A stretch of DNA of 64,000 bases from Halanaerobium kushneri (GCF_900156285.1 NZ_FTNC01000010.1:57623-121622), one strand, 5' to 3'; positions 17,626-25,882 are shown, numbered from the stretch's first letter. A program made the numbers and translations. Notes: generated from the letters alone by a model not told the origin.

Positions 17626-18161
17626 TGAAAAAAGATAGTTTAGGTAAAATAATTCTTTCCGAAGATTTAATAGCAAGAAGAATTGAAGAACTGGCAGTTC
17701 AACTTAATCAGGATTTTAAAGATAAAGAAGTCATTCTAGTCAGTATCTTAAAAAGCTCTCTCTATTTTATGACTGACCTGAGCCGCAAACTTGATTTCCC
17801 CGTTAAACTTGATTTTCTGGAGTTGAATCACTACGCTGATCAAGATAACTCGGGTATTATCCGGGTAACCAGAGATTTAGAGTTTAGTATCGCCGGCAAA
17901 GAAGTACTGATCATTGAAAATATAATCAGAACTGGTTTAACCCACAGCTATCTGCTCAAAAATCTTGGTTCCCGCAACCCGAAAAATATTAGCATCTGTA
18001 CACTACTGCATATTAATGAAAATAAACTGTTAGATCTACCCGTTCAATATACTGGCTTTGAAATCGAAGACAATTTTGTGGTAGGATATGGCCTTGATTA
18101 TCAGGAAAAATATAGAAATTTGCCCTATATTGCAAAATTAAAGGAAAACCCTCAGCTCTAA
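17625..18161 (+). CDS. Hypoxanthine phosphoribosyltransferase-like protein with degenerate PRPP motif
   Basis: Length (178 aa) and order of motifs match HPRT: VILVSILKSSLYFMTDLSRKL (flexible-loop start), the PRPP loop VLIIENIIRTGLT, and the base-binding end NFVVGYGLDYQEKYRNLPYIAKL. In active enzymes the PRPP loop reads ED-hydrophobic pair-DTG; here it is EN..RTG, so the second acidic residue is Asn and the catalytic Asp is Arg. I therefore infer lost or altered catalysis, perhaps a nucleotide-sensing role. Its ATG overlaps the stop of the kinase/nuclease gene (TAATG), so the two are coupled. Confidence 0.75.
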   Translation: MKKDSLGKIILSEDLIARRIEELAVQLNQDFKDKEVILVSILKSSLYFMTDLSRKLDFPVKLDFLELNHYADQDNSGIIRVTRDLEFSIAGKEVLIIENIIRTGLTHSYLLKNLGSRNPKNISICTLLHINENKLLDLPVQYTGFEIEDNFVVGYGLDYQEKYRNLPYIAKLKENPQL

Positions 18162-18175
18162 GCCAAGATTCTGAA

Positions 18176-18913
18176 TTATTTATATAATTCTGCTTCAATT
18201 TGTTTCATTGCCCGACTGGCTTTTTCCTGAATAAATAAATTTGTAATATCATTTGTAAAGTTAGATTCCTCTATATTAATCTCAATTATTTTAGCACCTT
18301 TACTTCTGGCAACTACCGGAATTAAAGATGCTGGTTGTACTTCACCAGTCGTTCCTATAATAATAAAGAGATCTGCTTTTTCCGCTTCCTCAAATGATAA
18401 CTTTTCTGCTCTATCCGGGATAGCCTCTCCAAAAAAAACAAAATCTGGTTTTAATATTTCTCCACATTTTCTGCATTTGGGCGGCAGCTCTGCAAGGATT
18501 TTATCTGTTACTGGATATTTTTCTCCACACTCTGTACAGACAAGTTCTCTCGAATTACCATGGAATTCAAATACATTTTTACTTCCGGCCCTCTGATGCA
18601 GATTATCTATATTCTGAGTGATTACAGCCTGAACATAACCATCAGCTTCCAGACGAGCAATTATCCTGTGAGCATCATTGGGTTCAGCTTTACCAAAATA
18701 ATCATAAAAAATTTCTTTTATAGTAATCCAACTTTCTGCGGGATGTTTATAGAAATTTTTAAGGTCTAAAATTATTGGATCATATTCATTCCAGAGACCA
18801 TTTTCTCCCCTAAAAGGTGGTACACCACTCTCCACTGAAACACCGGCTCCTGTAAATACTGTCACATGCCGGGAATGCTTTATTAAATCAGCAGCTTTTT
18901 GATATTCATTCAT
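18176..18913 (-). CDS. cobB: NAD-dependent protein deacylase (sirtuin)
   Basis: Sirtuins remove acyl groups from lysines using NAD. All hallmarks are present in this roughly 245-residue protein: FTGAGVSVESGVPPFRG (NAD pocket), TQNIDNLHQRAG and the catalytic His in FHGN, the zinc Cys pairs CTECG and CRKCG, then PDFVFFGEAIP and IIIGTTGEVQPAS. ATG at 18911-18913 is chosen because GAGG lies 8 nt upstream; a GTG 9 nt further up overlaps the ribosome site. It converges on the HPRT-like gene with a 14-nt gap. Confidence 0.93.
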   Translation of the reverse strand: MNEYQKAADLIKHSRHVTVFTGAGVSVESGVPPFRGENGLWNEYDPIILDLKNFYKHPAESWITIKEIFYDYFGKAEPNDAHRIIARLEADGYVQAVITQNIDNLHQRAGSKNVFEFHGNSRELVCTECGEKYPVTDKILAELPPKCRKCGEILKPDFVFFGEAIPDRAEKLSFEEAEKADLFIIIGTTGEVQPASLIPVVARSKGAKIIEINIEESNFTNDITNLFIQEKASRAMKQIEAELYK

Positions 18914-18975
18914 ATCACTCACCTCACATTTATTATATCATATTTTTTCGATAAATAATTAATTTTTTAACTAAG

Positions 18976-19650
18976 CTAATCCAGAAAGTCATCCTTATCG
19001 TCTTCAAAAGTCCGCATAAAATCTACAGCTTTTTTGCTGATATCAAAAAATTCTCCTCGCTGTCTTTCGCGAAAATAACTGCTCTGTTTAAAGCTGACAA
19101 AATTATCCTGATCAAGCTGATAGATCTCCATTAAACTCCAACCCCAATCATACATTTCTCCAATTTCCTGTCTAAAAATTTTTTTAGAGTTCAATATAGT
19201 TTTAACCCTGTAGTTAGTATGATTAAAAGGCTTAACTTTTTCATCAGCATTATAGGTAATCATATCTTCGATTTTAGCCCGTTTTTCATCCATCAAATTT
19301 TCAAATTTTAGGTGAGCTGGATCCTTTTCTACTGCCTCAATTTCTTTTTTGCCGAGATAATGGAGATTAAAGTCATACAGCACTTTCATTTTTAAGTATA
19401 TATATTCTTTTACATCCGAAAAACGCCCTTTAATTTTTTTTACCGGATAATGAACAGCTTTTCTCTTTTTTATGTCATTATCTTGATTTGTTCTAACCAG
19501 TAATACTATATCTCCTACAACTGCAGAATTATTAAGCTTGTTTTTATCTAAAAACAACTTTTGGCTTTTGCCCTTAAGTAAACTTTCTATTGCAATCTTT
19601 GAATCAAAATCTATAATTTTATATAAGTCAACTTTTTTAGTTAAAGTCAT
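18976..19650 (-). CDS. Protein of unknown function
   Basis: No family is recognised. The 224-residue product is soluble and highly charged, with no signal peptide or membrane segment. The region AVVGDIVLLVRTNQDNDI followed by YPVKKIKGRF is reminiscent of small PUA/ASCH-type beta barrels, and an acidic tail EDDKDDFLD closes the protein; this is only a resemblance. ATG at 19648-19650 is chosen because GAGGTGGG lies 4-5 nt upstream. It follows cobB's promoter side on the same strand, about 60 nt away. Confidence 0.6.
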   Translation of the reverse strand: MTLTKKVDLYKIIDFDSKIAIESLLKGKSQKLFLDKNKLNNSAVVGDIVLLVRTNQDNDIKKRKAVHYPVKKIKGRFSDVKEYIYLKMKVLYDFNLHYLGKKEIEAVEKDPAHLKFENLMDEKRAKIEDMITYNADEKVKPFNHTNYRVKTILNSKKIFRQEIGEMYDWGWSLMEIYQLDQDNFVSFKQSSYFRERQRGEFFDISKKAVDFMRTFEDDKDDFLD

Positions 19651-19692
19651 ATTTCCCACCTCAATTTTTATTATAACATAATAAGCCAAAAG

Positions 19693-19718
19693 AAAAACCC
19701 TGCTATTTAAGCCAGGGA
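19693..19718 (-). terminator. Terminator after csgG
   Basis: On the minus strand CCCTG/CAGGG (19698-19702 with 19713-19717) is followed by TTTTTCTTTT, 37 nt past the csgG stop. Confidence 0.7.
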
Positions 19719-19754
19719 GTAAAAATTAACATTATTTTTTATCAAATTTATCTT

Positions 19755-20555
19755 TTATAAATTATTATTTGCAGATAATTTGTAAACAGCTTCCTCTAAT
19801 AAAGTTCTAACAACAAGATTAATAACTTCCTGTCTACCTTTTCCAGTTTCAAACTCTACTATATTATTACCCATAAATGAAAAAGCCTCAAGACTAATTT
19901 TTTCTCCAATAATTTCTTTTTTTAAACTTTTAGCCCAGACTACTTCTCCAGAACTTGTATCAGTAACTCTTAAATCAACAGCAGCACTGGCTACTGCGTA
20001 CTCCTGCTGACCACCTTTGCCCGCAATTCTCAGTCCAAGTCCACCAGTTTTTTTATCAATTTGATATTCTGTAATCGCTCCAGATATAACATAATCAGCT
20101 CCTGTAAGCTTCCCAATAACTGGTCCCTCATTGTCTATAACTCGATCATTAGCTACTAAGTTTTGCTCAGTCATAAAGTTGTTAAAATCTGCTCGATCAA
20201 GAACTTTATACTGTCTGGACCTCATCAGTGCTGTAATCAACATTTCTGTAGCTCCCTGAGAAACTACAGGAGAACCACTTTCACTATACTGGCCAGTTTT
20301 ATCCTGAATATCATAAATTGCTATTTTAAATTTTTTTTCTATTTCAGGTAAAGAAGCCAATAATTGAGTGGCTGTTGTTACATTTTCCTTTGAAGATAAA
20401 ATCCGATCTGCAGATAATGTAACTTCGTTTATCAATTTAGCAGGTGCCTGTGCTTCAGTTAAATTATTATTCTCTACCGCTTCATTCTCTACTGCAGCCG
20501 GGGCACCTCCTGTTAATAGTGAAACAACTAATAATACTGCTATCATTCCTTCCAT
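19755..20555 (-). CDS. csgG: CsgG-family curli secretion channel protein
   Basis: CsgG forms the outer-membrane pore that exports curli subunits. The 266-residue protein shows the CsgG core: KIAIYDIQDKTGQY, the SQGATEMLITALMRSRQYKVLDRADF region, GADYVISGAITEYQ, VDLRVTDTSSGEVVWAKSL and VVRTLLEEAVYKL. A hydrophobic N-terminus (MIAVLLVVSLLTGGAPA) looks like a signal peptide, but the lipobox Cys of E. coli CsgG is absent. An in-frame stop lies just before this ATG, so the start is firm. It is the last gene of the curli-like locus, after csgF. Confidence 0.85.
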   Translation of the reverse strand: MEGMIAVLLVVSLLTGGAPAAVENEAVENNNLTEAQAPAKLINEVTLSADRILSSKENVTTATQLLASLPEIEKKFKIAIYDIQDKTGQYSESGSPVVSQGATEMLITALMRSRQYKVLDRADFNNFMTEQNLVANDRVIDNEGPVIGKLTGADYVISGAITEYQIDKKTGGLGLRIAGKGGQQEYAVASAAVDLRVTDTSSGEVVWAKSLKKEIIGEKISLEAFSFMGNNIVEFETGKGRQEVINLVVRTLLEEAVYKLSANNNL

Positions 20556-20586
20556 AATATTTCACCCCACAATATATTTTAAAGCA

Positions 20587-21015
20587 TCATTGAAGATCTT
20601 CTGCTGAAGGCCAATCATCTGTTGAATATTCAATTTCTGTAACTTCACCTGTAGTTTTATTGGTTAAAATTATAGTTACAACACCAGTTATTTCATCTTC
20701 ATTAACTGTTACTTCTAAATTCCCAACATCATAATTACCTTCTGCCAGACCATCTTCAACCATTTTATTTACTATATCCTGTTGAATTAAACTCATAATC
20801 CTGCCATTAAGACCACTAATGAACTGCGCTATAGGATCTTCTGATAGGCTCATCTCATGCTGAGTAGATGCAATGTTTTGAGCCACCTGCCTGGCATCCG
20901 GATCATTAAAAGTTTGAAAACTCCAGCTTGTAGTAGAATCTGCACTTATAAAATTTGAAAAAAGAAAAGTAATTAAAAAAGATCCTAATAAAATGTATAA
21001 TATTGTTTTTTTCAT
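20587..21015 (-). CDS. csgF: CsgF-like curli assembly protein
   Basis: CsgF caps the CsgG pore outside the cell and helps nucleate curli. The 142-residue protein has a signal peptide (MKKTILYILLGSFLITFLFSN, cleaved near SADS), then SWSFQTFNDPD where E. coli CsgF has its FQFRNPNFGG region, a helix RIMSLIQQDIVNKM, and a C-terminal beta region NEDEITGVVTIILTNKTTGEVTEIEYS matching the CsgF end. It sits directly before csgG. The match is by motif order and context, not by high identity. Confidence 0.72.
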   Translation of the reverse strand: MKKTILYILLGSFLITFLFSNFISADSTTSWSFQTFNDPDARQVAQNIASTQHEMSLSEDPIAQFISGLNGRIMSLIQQDIVNKMVEDGLAEGNYDVGNLEVTVNEDEITGVVTIILTNKTTGEVTEIEYSTDDWPSAEDLQ

Positions 21016-21033
21016 TATCAGTGAAACCTCCTT

Positions 21034-21588
21034 CTAAAAACTCATTTTAAAACCAACAGCCGAATAAAAATCTCCCTTATTGTCAGAATCATTTTTATCA
21101 TTTATAAATTTTGTCTCCACAAAGAAATTATCTGTTAAATTTAGACCAACAAAAGCCTGATAATCAGCTTTTCCCATTATTTCTGCTCCTGCTCCAATAT
21201 AGGGATTAAATAATTTTTCTTTCAAAGCAGCCCTGAGGGATAAAAATCCTGCCAGATTTGTATCTTCTCCTGCTAAATAAATACCTTCTATAACATAAGC
21301 AACTGAAATCATTGATTGGCTTTTATTTTTAAATAATTCACTCTCAAATTTAGCCCCCAGATTAAGTTCTTTATCTCCAGAATGATAAGTTGTCATAAAA
21401 AGGCTGACCGCTGAGACTGCCTCTTTTTCCTTTTTCTGTTCCAGATGCTGGGAAGCTTTAATTAATTTTATTCTTTCTTCTAATTTTCTATCATCGTTTT
21501 TCTGTTGAGCTAAAACTGTTGCTGGTAGAATTGAGGTCATTATCAAAATTAAAAATATAGCTATAAAAAAACTTCTTTTTATATTCAT
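21034..21588 (-). CDS. Small outer-membrane beta-barrel-like protein of the curli locus
   Basis: No named family is recognised. The protein (about 184 aa) has a signal peptide ending near ATVLAQQ, a charged helical stretch (DDRKLEERIKLIKASQHLEQKKEKE), and then about 120 residues of alternating beta strands (LNLGAKFESELF, SMISVAYVIEGIYLAG, NPYIGAGAEIMG, DYQAFVGLNLTDNFFVETKF) ending in SAVGFKMSF. The terminal Phe is typical of barrel proteins. It occupies the place where csgE might be expected but does not look like CsgE. ATG 21588 has AAGGAG 8 nt upstream. Confidence 0.6.
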   Translation of the reverse strand: MNIKRSFFIAIFLILIMTSILPATVLAQQKNDDRKLEERIKLIKASQHLEQKKEKEAVSAVSLFMTTYHSGDKELNLGAKFESELFKNKSQSMISVAYVIEGIYLAGEDTNLAGFLSLRAALKEKLFNPYIGAGAEIMGKADYQAFVGLNLTDNFFVETKFINDKNDSDNKGDFYSAVGFKMSF

Positions 21589-21612
21589 ATTTTTCACTCC
21601 TTAAAACTTGAT

Positions 21613-21663
21613 TTTAAAAAAGACAGTCCGAAGTAAATTATATTCATTACCTCAGACTGCCTT
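21613..21663 (-). terminator. Strong terminator between curlin genes and the assembly genes
   Basis: A 17-bp stem (21620-21636 with 21647-21663) has three positions that are G-U wobbles only on the minus strand, followed there by TTTTTT. It would separate abundant curlin mRNA from the downstream barrel/csgF/csgG genes. Confidence 0.85.
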
Positions 21664-21719
21664 ACTACTAAATACACAGCTTAACTTCTACTGTGCTGTA
21701 GTATATTGTGGAGAACAAT

Positions 21720-22289
21720 TTATAGTTGAGTAATTGATGCGTTATTACCAGAACCCATCTGGTTTATAATTGCCATATCTTTTTTGCCTCTCTGATCTGT
21801 TCGGGCAGTATTAGCAAAACCAGCCTGTTCAATTAAACTAACATTATATTTTCCTCTCTGTAGTTGAGTGGCTCTATTAGAAGATCCATGCTGAAAAACG
21901 GTAGCCACTAAATCTTTACCTCTTTGATTTTGGTTAACTACATTGCCATATCCGAAAGATTTTACTACAGCAAAGTTATCAGATCCTACTTGAGTTAAAC
22001 TGGCATTATTTCCCCATCCCTTCTGAAAGATGAGTCCAACATTGTCTCCACCATGTTCATGATACCAGCCGTTCCCCTTCTGATAAATTGAAGCATTATT
22101 AGAAGAGCCAAGCTGAGTAATCATTGCAAAGTCTCCACGACCATAATCTCCATGACCGGGGCCACCATGTCCTGGTCCTTCATTACCATTACCAGGATAG
22201 TCATTACCATAATCACCATTTGCTGCAACCATTGCTGACATTCCAACCACCAAAACAACTGCCATGATAAGAACAAATAATCTTCTCAT
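21720..22289 (-). CDS. Curlin-repeat protein (CsgA-like major subunit)
   Basis: After a signal peptide (cleaved near MVAANG) and a Gly/His-rich linker (about residues 25-52), the protein has about six imperfect curlin repeats of 22-24 residues with the pattern x-A-x-I-x-Q-x-G-x-x-N-x-A: for example FAMITQLGSSNNASIYQKG, VGLIFQKGWGNNASLTQVG, VSLIEQAGFANTARTDQRG and MAIINQMGSGNNASITQL. Such repeats stack into amyloid. The Gly/His-rich linker is unusual and could bind metal. AGGAGG lies before ATG. It lies downstream of the second curlin gene and ends at a strong terminator. Confidence 0.85.
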   Translation of the reverse strand: MRRLFVLIMAVVLVVGMSAMVAANGDYGNDYPGNGNEGPGHGGPGHGDYGRGDFAMITQLGSSNNASIYQKGNGWYHEHGGDNVGLIFQKGWGNNASLTQVGSDNFAVVKSFGYGNVVNQNQRGKDLVATVFQHGSSNRATQLQRGKYNVSLIEQAGFANTARTDQRGKKDMAIINQMGSGNNASITQL

Positions 22290-22342
22290 TTCTAATACCT
22301 CCTTTATTATTTTAGTTCTTCCAACTACAATTTATTAAATTA

Positions 22343-22373
22343 AGCTTTATCTTAATTTAATTAAGATAAAAGC
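22343..22373 (-). repeat. Inverted repeat between the two curlin genes
   Basis: GCTTTATCTTAA and TTAAGATAAAAGC form a 12-bp stem with one bulged base between the upstream curlin gene stop and the CsgA-like start. There is no T-run after it, so it is more likely an mRNA stabiliser or processing site than a terminator. Confidence 0.5.
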
Positions 22374-22374
22374 A

Positions 22375-22833
22375 TTAATTTTGTCTAACTTTTATCTCCC
22401 GATTGTTACCAAACTGCGAAACTTTTAAATTGTTATTCCTACTGAACTGCTCAATTTCTGCTTTATTATTATATCCATATTGTGCAATTAGAGCCGTATT
22501 TGATCCTGTAAACTGTTTAATTAAAGCCTGATTATTATTGCCAACCTGAATTATTAATGATTTATTAACTTCGTTAATAATAGACTGATTTTGCTGCCAA
22601 ATTTTAGCCTGATTAAAATTCCCTTTTTGTTTAATTAATGCTAATTGATTATCTTTTTTTAATTTAGAATAATTAAAATAATTAAGCTCATTATTTACTT
22701 TAAAATTATAATCTGTAAATTGATCTTTATTAAAATAAGACTTGTTTTGGTATTCCTGACCAAAAACTGAAGCTGAGAAAATCAAAATCAGCAGCACTAA
22801 AGATAAAATTAATAATAAGTTAATTACTTTCAT
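22375..22833 (-). CDS. Curlin-repeat protein (CsgB-like minor subunit)
   Basis: This 152-residue secreted protein has a signal peptide (ILLIFSASVFG-type, cleaved near FGQ), an Asn/Tyr/Lys-rich segment, and about four to five curlin-type repeats: LALIKQKGNFNQAKIWQQNQ, LIIQVGNNNQALIKQF, TALIAQYGYNNKAEIEQF and NLKVSQFGNNREIKVRQN. The basic C-terminal end resembles the cell-anchoring end of E. coli CsgB, so a nucleator role is plausible. Its leader carries two ribosome-site-like sequences and a Fur-like box upstream. Confidence 0.8.
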   Translation of the reverse strand: MKVINLLLILSLVLLILIFSASVFGQEYQNKSYFNKDQFTDYNFKVNNELNYFNYSKLKKDNQLALIKQKGNFNQAKIWQQNQSIINEVNKSLIIQVGNNNQALIKQFTGSNTALIAQYGYNNKAEIEQFSRNNNLKVSQFGNNREIKVRQN

Positions 22834-22879
22834 TTGTTCACCACCTTTCTTTTTTACTCACCTCCTTTTGCAATAATAA

Positions 22880-22894
22880 TGATAATCGTTCTCA
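22880..22894. promoter_or_regulatory. Fur-like box upstream of the curli-like locus
   Basis: TGATAATCGTTCTCA matches the 7-1-7 Fur consensus TGATAATnATTATCA at 12 of 14 positions. It lies 47 nt before the CsgB-like start, between possible -35 (TTTTCG) and -10 (TATTAT) elements, so an iron or other metal-responsive repressor could act here. Confidence 0.5.
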
Positions 22895-22937
22895 TTCGAA
22901 AAGATTCAGAACAATTCTCGAAAATTAATCGAAAATA

Positions 22938-22962
22938 GAAAAAAGCCACCTTTTTAGGTGAC
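22938..22962 (-). terminator. Terminator of the SARP-type regulator
   Basis: On the minus strand GTCACC/GGTGGC (one T-G pair) with a 6-nt loop is followed by TTTTTTC, 33 nt past the regulator's stop. Confidence 0.75.
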
Positions 22963-22994
22963 TTTTTTAAAAAATTCCAGCTATATTTTTTTAA

Positions 22995-24164
22995 TTATTT
23001 TATTTCCTTAATATCTAATTTTGGTTTTTTAGGAAAATTAGTTTTATCAAAAAATTTATTGAATCTTTTAATAATTATTCCACTACTGTCAAGACTCATA
23101 TCATGTAAAATTAGATATATTCTATTCTGAGCAGGACAGATATAATCTCCAAGTCTCATAATTGATTTAAACTTTGAAATAATTTGATCAAAAGCACATT
23201 TTACATCTTCAGTAGCTAAAGTGCCATCTTCAAACTCTAATGTAATTAGTAAAAATGCTTCCTCATCAATTCTCTGAACCTGACGCAATTCAAATTCAAA
23301 AATACTTTTAAATTCATTAATATTAGCACATTTCATAGCACCAGAATCAAAATTAATTTTTTCTTCAATATTTGTGTCAATATCTTCTTCTACAATATCT
23401 CTACTTTCTTTTATTCGATTCAGTTCAATCTTTAATTTCTTCTGCGGTGCGACGCCTAAATGCTCATCTAATATCTTTTTGCATTTCTTATAACAATTAA
23501 TTGCTTCTGCAGTTCGACCAAGTTGATTAAATGTTTTTAGTTTTAATAAATAAAAGCTTTCCCGATAAGGATCATAATCTATTCCTTTATTTAAATAATT
23601 TAACGCATCTAAATATTTTTGAGCATTATACATTTTTCGGGACATTATTTCAATTAAATTAAGATATTTTTGTTTCAACTGCTCTCGATATATTTCTGTC
23701 CAGGAGGCATAACTTAAATCTGTAAAAAAATCATCTCGGTATAATTCAAACAATTTTTTTAGATCTTGAATAGAAAAGTCTCCTTTTCTATTAATTAATA
23801 GATCAGTTTTGTGACCAAAACAATCCCAATCTGTCCAAACTTTATAGTTTGAATTAATTGTATAATACCCATTATTCGACTCTACAATATCCTTATCCAA
23901 ACCATCTCTGCTCAAAGATTTTCTTAACAAATAAATTGTGTCATATAGTTTCTTTTTTCCACGTTCAAGTACTGACTGCTGCCAAAAAATATCTACTAAT
24001 TCTTCAGAACTAACTTTTCTTTTTCTTTCTACAAGCAAATACATAAATAAATACATTGCCTTTTTAGAAACCCAACTATCTCCATTAAAAACTCTGCTGC
24101 CATCTGAAAAATAAAATGATCCCAGCCCATAAAATTTAAGGTGTTTTCCACTCAATTTTATCAC
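22995..24164 (-). CDS. SARP/BTAD-type transcriptional activator with a degenerate GGDEF-like C-terminus
   Basis: Residues 1-95 form an OmpR-type winged helix (SKKAMYLFMYLLVERKRKVSSEELVDIFW, LRKSLSRDG, YTINSNYKVWTD). Residues 100-255 form a bacterial transcriptional activation domain with TPR-like helices (YLDALNYLNKGIDYDPYRESFYLLKLKTFNQLGRTAEAINCYKKCKKIL). Residues 280-380 look like half of a nucleotide cyclase domain (ITLEFED, IISKFKSIMRLGDYICPAQNRIYLIL) but without GGDEF, so no catalysis is expected. It lies directly before the curli-like locus on the same strand and may activate it; this is inferred from position. Confidence 0.75.
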   Translation of the reverse strand: MIKLSGKHLKFYGLGSFYFSDGSRVFNGDSWVSKKAMYLFMYLLVERKRKVSSEELVDIFWQQSVLERGKKKLYDTIYLLRKSLSRDGLDKDIVESNNGYYTINSNYKVWTDWDCFGHKTDLLINRKGDFSIQDLKKLFELYRDDFFTDLSYASWTEIYREQLKQKYLNLIEIMSRKMYNAQKYLDALNYLNKGIDYDPYRESFYLLKLKTFNQLGRTAEAINCYKKCKKILDEHLGVAPQKKLKIELNRIKESRDIVEEDIDTNIEEKINFDSGAMKCANINEFKSIFEFELRQVQRIDEEAFLLITLEFEDGTLATEDVKCAFDQIISKFKSIMRLGDYICPAQNRIYLILHDMSLDSSGIIIKRFNKFFDKTNFPKKPKLDIKEIK

Positions 24165-24262
24165 CTCAGAAAAAAGTCAATACCATTAATTAGATATAGT
24201 AACTATTTTTATTATATCATAATAGAATTAACTTCAAGTAAAAGGATAACAAATTAAAGATA

Positions 24263-25855
24263 TTAAAATTCATAATCAGGATAATATTTTCTGATAAAAT
24301 AACTGGGGGTACAGCTCCAGGCATGACAATAACTATTGATTAGATTGCTTCCATAAGGAGAAAAACTTTTATCTTCGGGATCATATAACTCCCAGAAACA
24401 ATCAGCCCCATCATCTATCATTGCTCCCCAGTAATAATTTAGAATTTCTAACCCTTTTTCTTTATTATCACTCTTTATAAAGGCTTCAACTAAATGATGA
24501 TACATATAAGGAGTTGTAATTTTTAAAGCTTCTGAGTAATTCATAATTCTATTTAACAAATTATTACTTTCCTTTTTATCCAAAATCCCAGCTAAAACCA
24601 TCCAGATCTGAGAAGCCCAGGATGTTTGTTTTTCTTTTCCGCTTATAAATATTTTTTTATTTTCATCCCATAAGTATTTATGAGCTGCCTGAGAAGTTAA
24701 TTTAATTTTTTTTCTATAATAATCAGCCAGTTCCAACTCATTTAATTCTTCTGCAATTTTAACCCCTCTTTTTAAGCTGTAAATTAAAATAGCCTGGGCA
24801 GAAGCCTGCTTATTTAAACCTTCTGTCCAATCAATAAAAGCCCACCAATTTTTACTATCCTCAACAAGATAATTATTATTTAATCTTTCCAAACCAAGTT
24901 CAATCTGTCTTTTTGCAGTAGGCCATAGTTCCTCTAGTGTTTTTAAATCATTACTATAAAGATAATAATCATATAATGTGACTGCAAAGAACAGAGAATA
25001 ATCATAGAGCATGGTATCATCAGGTTGCGGCTCTGGCTCCATAAAAAGATTGGCTGCAACTTCTCCATTTTCTAAAGGCAAAGCTGCAAACAAATAAAGA
25101 CATCGTTTAACCAGATCATAATTTTCAAAAGTATGATAATTTGCCAGAGCCTGCAGCCGTAAGTCTCCCAACCATAGTCTTCGGTCACGTTTGGGGCCAT
25201 CTTCAAAAACAGACTGCATACAATTTTTTAAAGTTCGATTGGCTACTTTATCAATTTCTTTTAAATTTTCAGAAACAGCTTCGGGCAGTTTCTTAACTTT
25301 ATTCTGATCTGCTGTTGTAACTGAAGTGCAGCTGATTTTGTCAAAAACAACTTCATATTTTGAGGAAGTATCAATCACTTCAAGCTGAAGATAACGAAAT
25401 GCATATCTTCTGGGTAGAGTAATTTCTGTTGGTAAAACATCTATAGTTTTTATTTCTTCCTGCAGCCAGGAAGAACTCAACCAGCCATCATAATCAGCAA
25501 AATCTTCACCTATCTCACAGGGCATTTCTCCAAAAGTTAGTTTAAATCTCAAAGGAGCATCAGGCGGACTGCCTGCTGTTTTTATTGATAGATTAAGATA
25601 ACCTACCTGATGGGTTCCAAAATCTAAAATAATACTATCCCCCTTAGCAAAAGATTTCTGATTTAGCTTTTCTATATCTTCTTTTTTTTCTATTTTCCAA
25701 CCCTGAAAATATTTTTCATTTTTTTTAACTTCTATTATAGATTCAGGATAGGTTTCCTCTTTAATAAAATCTGTTTTTAGATTTTTTGCTTTATCTAAAA
25801 ACACCATATTTTTTTCTCCTGCTAAAACAAGAACCTGTTTTTCTCCATTATTCAT
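24263..25855 (-). CDS. GH78-like (alpha-L-rhamnosidase-type) cytoplasmic glycosidase
   Basis: This 530-residue protein has no signal peptide. An N-terminal beta-sandwich region (about 1-185) is followed by an (alpha/alpha)6 barrel. The motif EDGPKRDRRLWLGDLR near residue 220 is the GH78-type general-acid region, and DWTEGLN and FWELYDPEDKSF lie at expected active-site positions. It is the last gene of an ABC importer operon under a LacI regulator, so it probably cleaves the imported glycoside inside the cell. The substrate (rhamnoside or another deoxysugar) is not certain. Confidence 0.75.
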   Translation of the reverse strand: MNNGEKQVLVLAGEKNMVFLDKAKNLKTDFIKEETYPESIIEVKKNEKYFQGWKIEKKEDIEKLNQKSFAKGDSIILDFGTHQVGYLNLSIKTAGSPPDAPLRFKLTFGEMPCEIGEDFADYDGWLSSSWLQEEIKTIDVLPTEITLPRRYAFRYLQLEVIDTSSKYEVVFDKISCTSVTTADQNKVKKLPEAVSENLKEIDKVANRTLKNCMQSVFEDGPKRDRRLWLGDLRLQALANYHTFENYDLVKRCLYLFAALPLENGEVAANLFMEPEPQPDDTMLYDYSLFFAVTLYDYYLYSNDLKTLEELWPTAKRQIELGLERLNNNYLVEDSKNWWAFIDWTEGLNKQASAQAILIYSLKRGVKIAEELNELELADYYRKKIKLTSQAAHKYLWDENKKIFISGKEKQTSWASQIWMVLAGILDKKESNNLLNRIMNYSEALKITTPYMYHHLVEAFIKSDNKEKGLEILNYYWGAMIDDGADCFWELYDPEDKSFSPYGSNLINSYCHAWSCTPSYFIRKYYPDYEF

Positions 25856-25882
25856 ATAATACCTCCCTTCTGATCAAATTAC

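Noticed and set aside
21034..21588. CsgE identity for the small protein before csgF
   Set aside because: Strand pattern and terminal Phe look like a small beta barrel; the sequence does not resemble CsgE, and it lacks the short length of that family.
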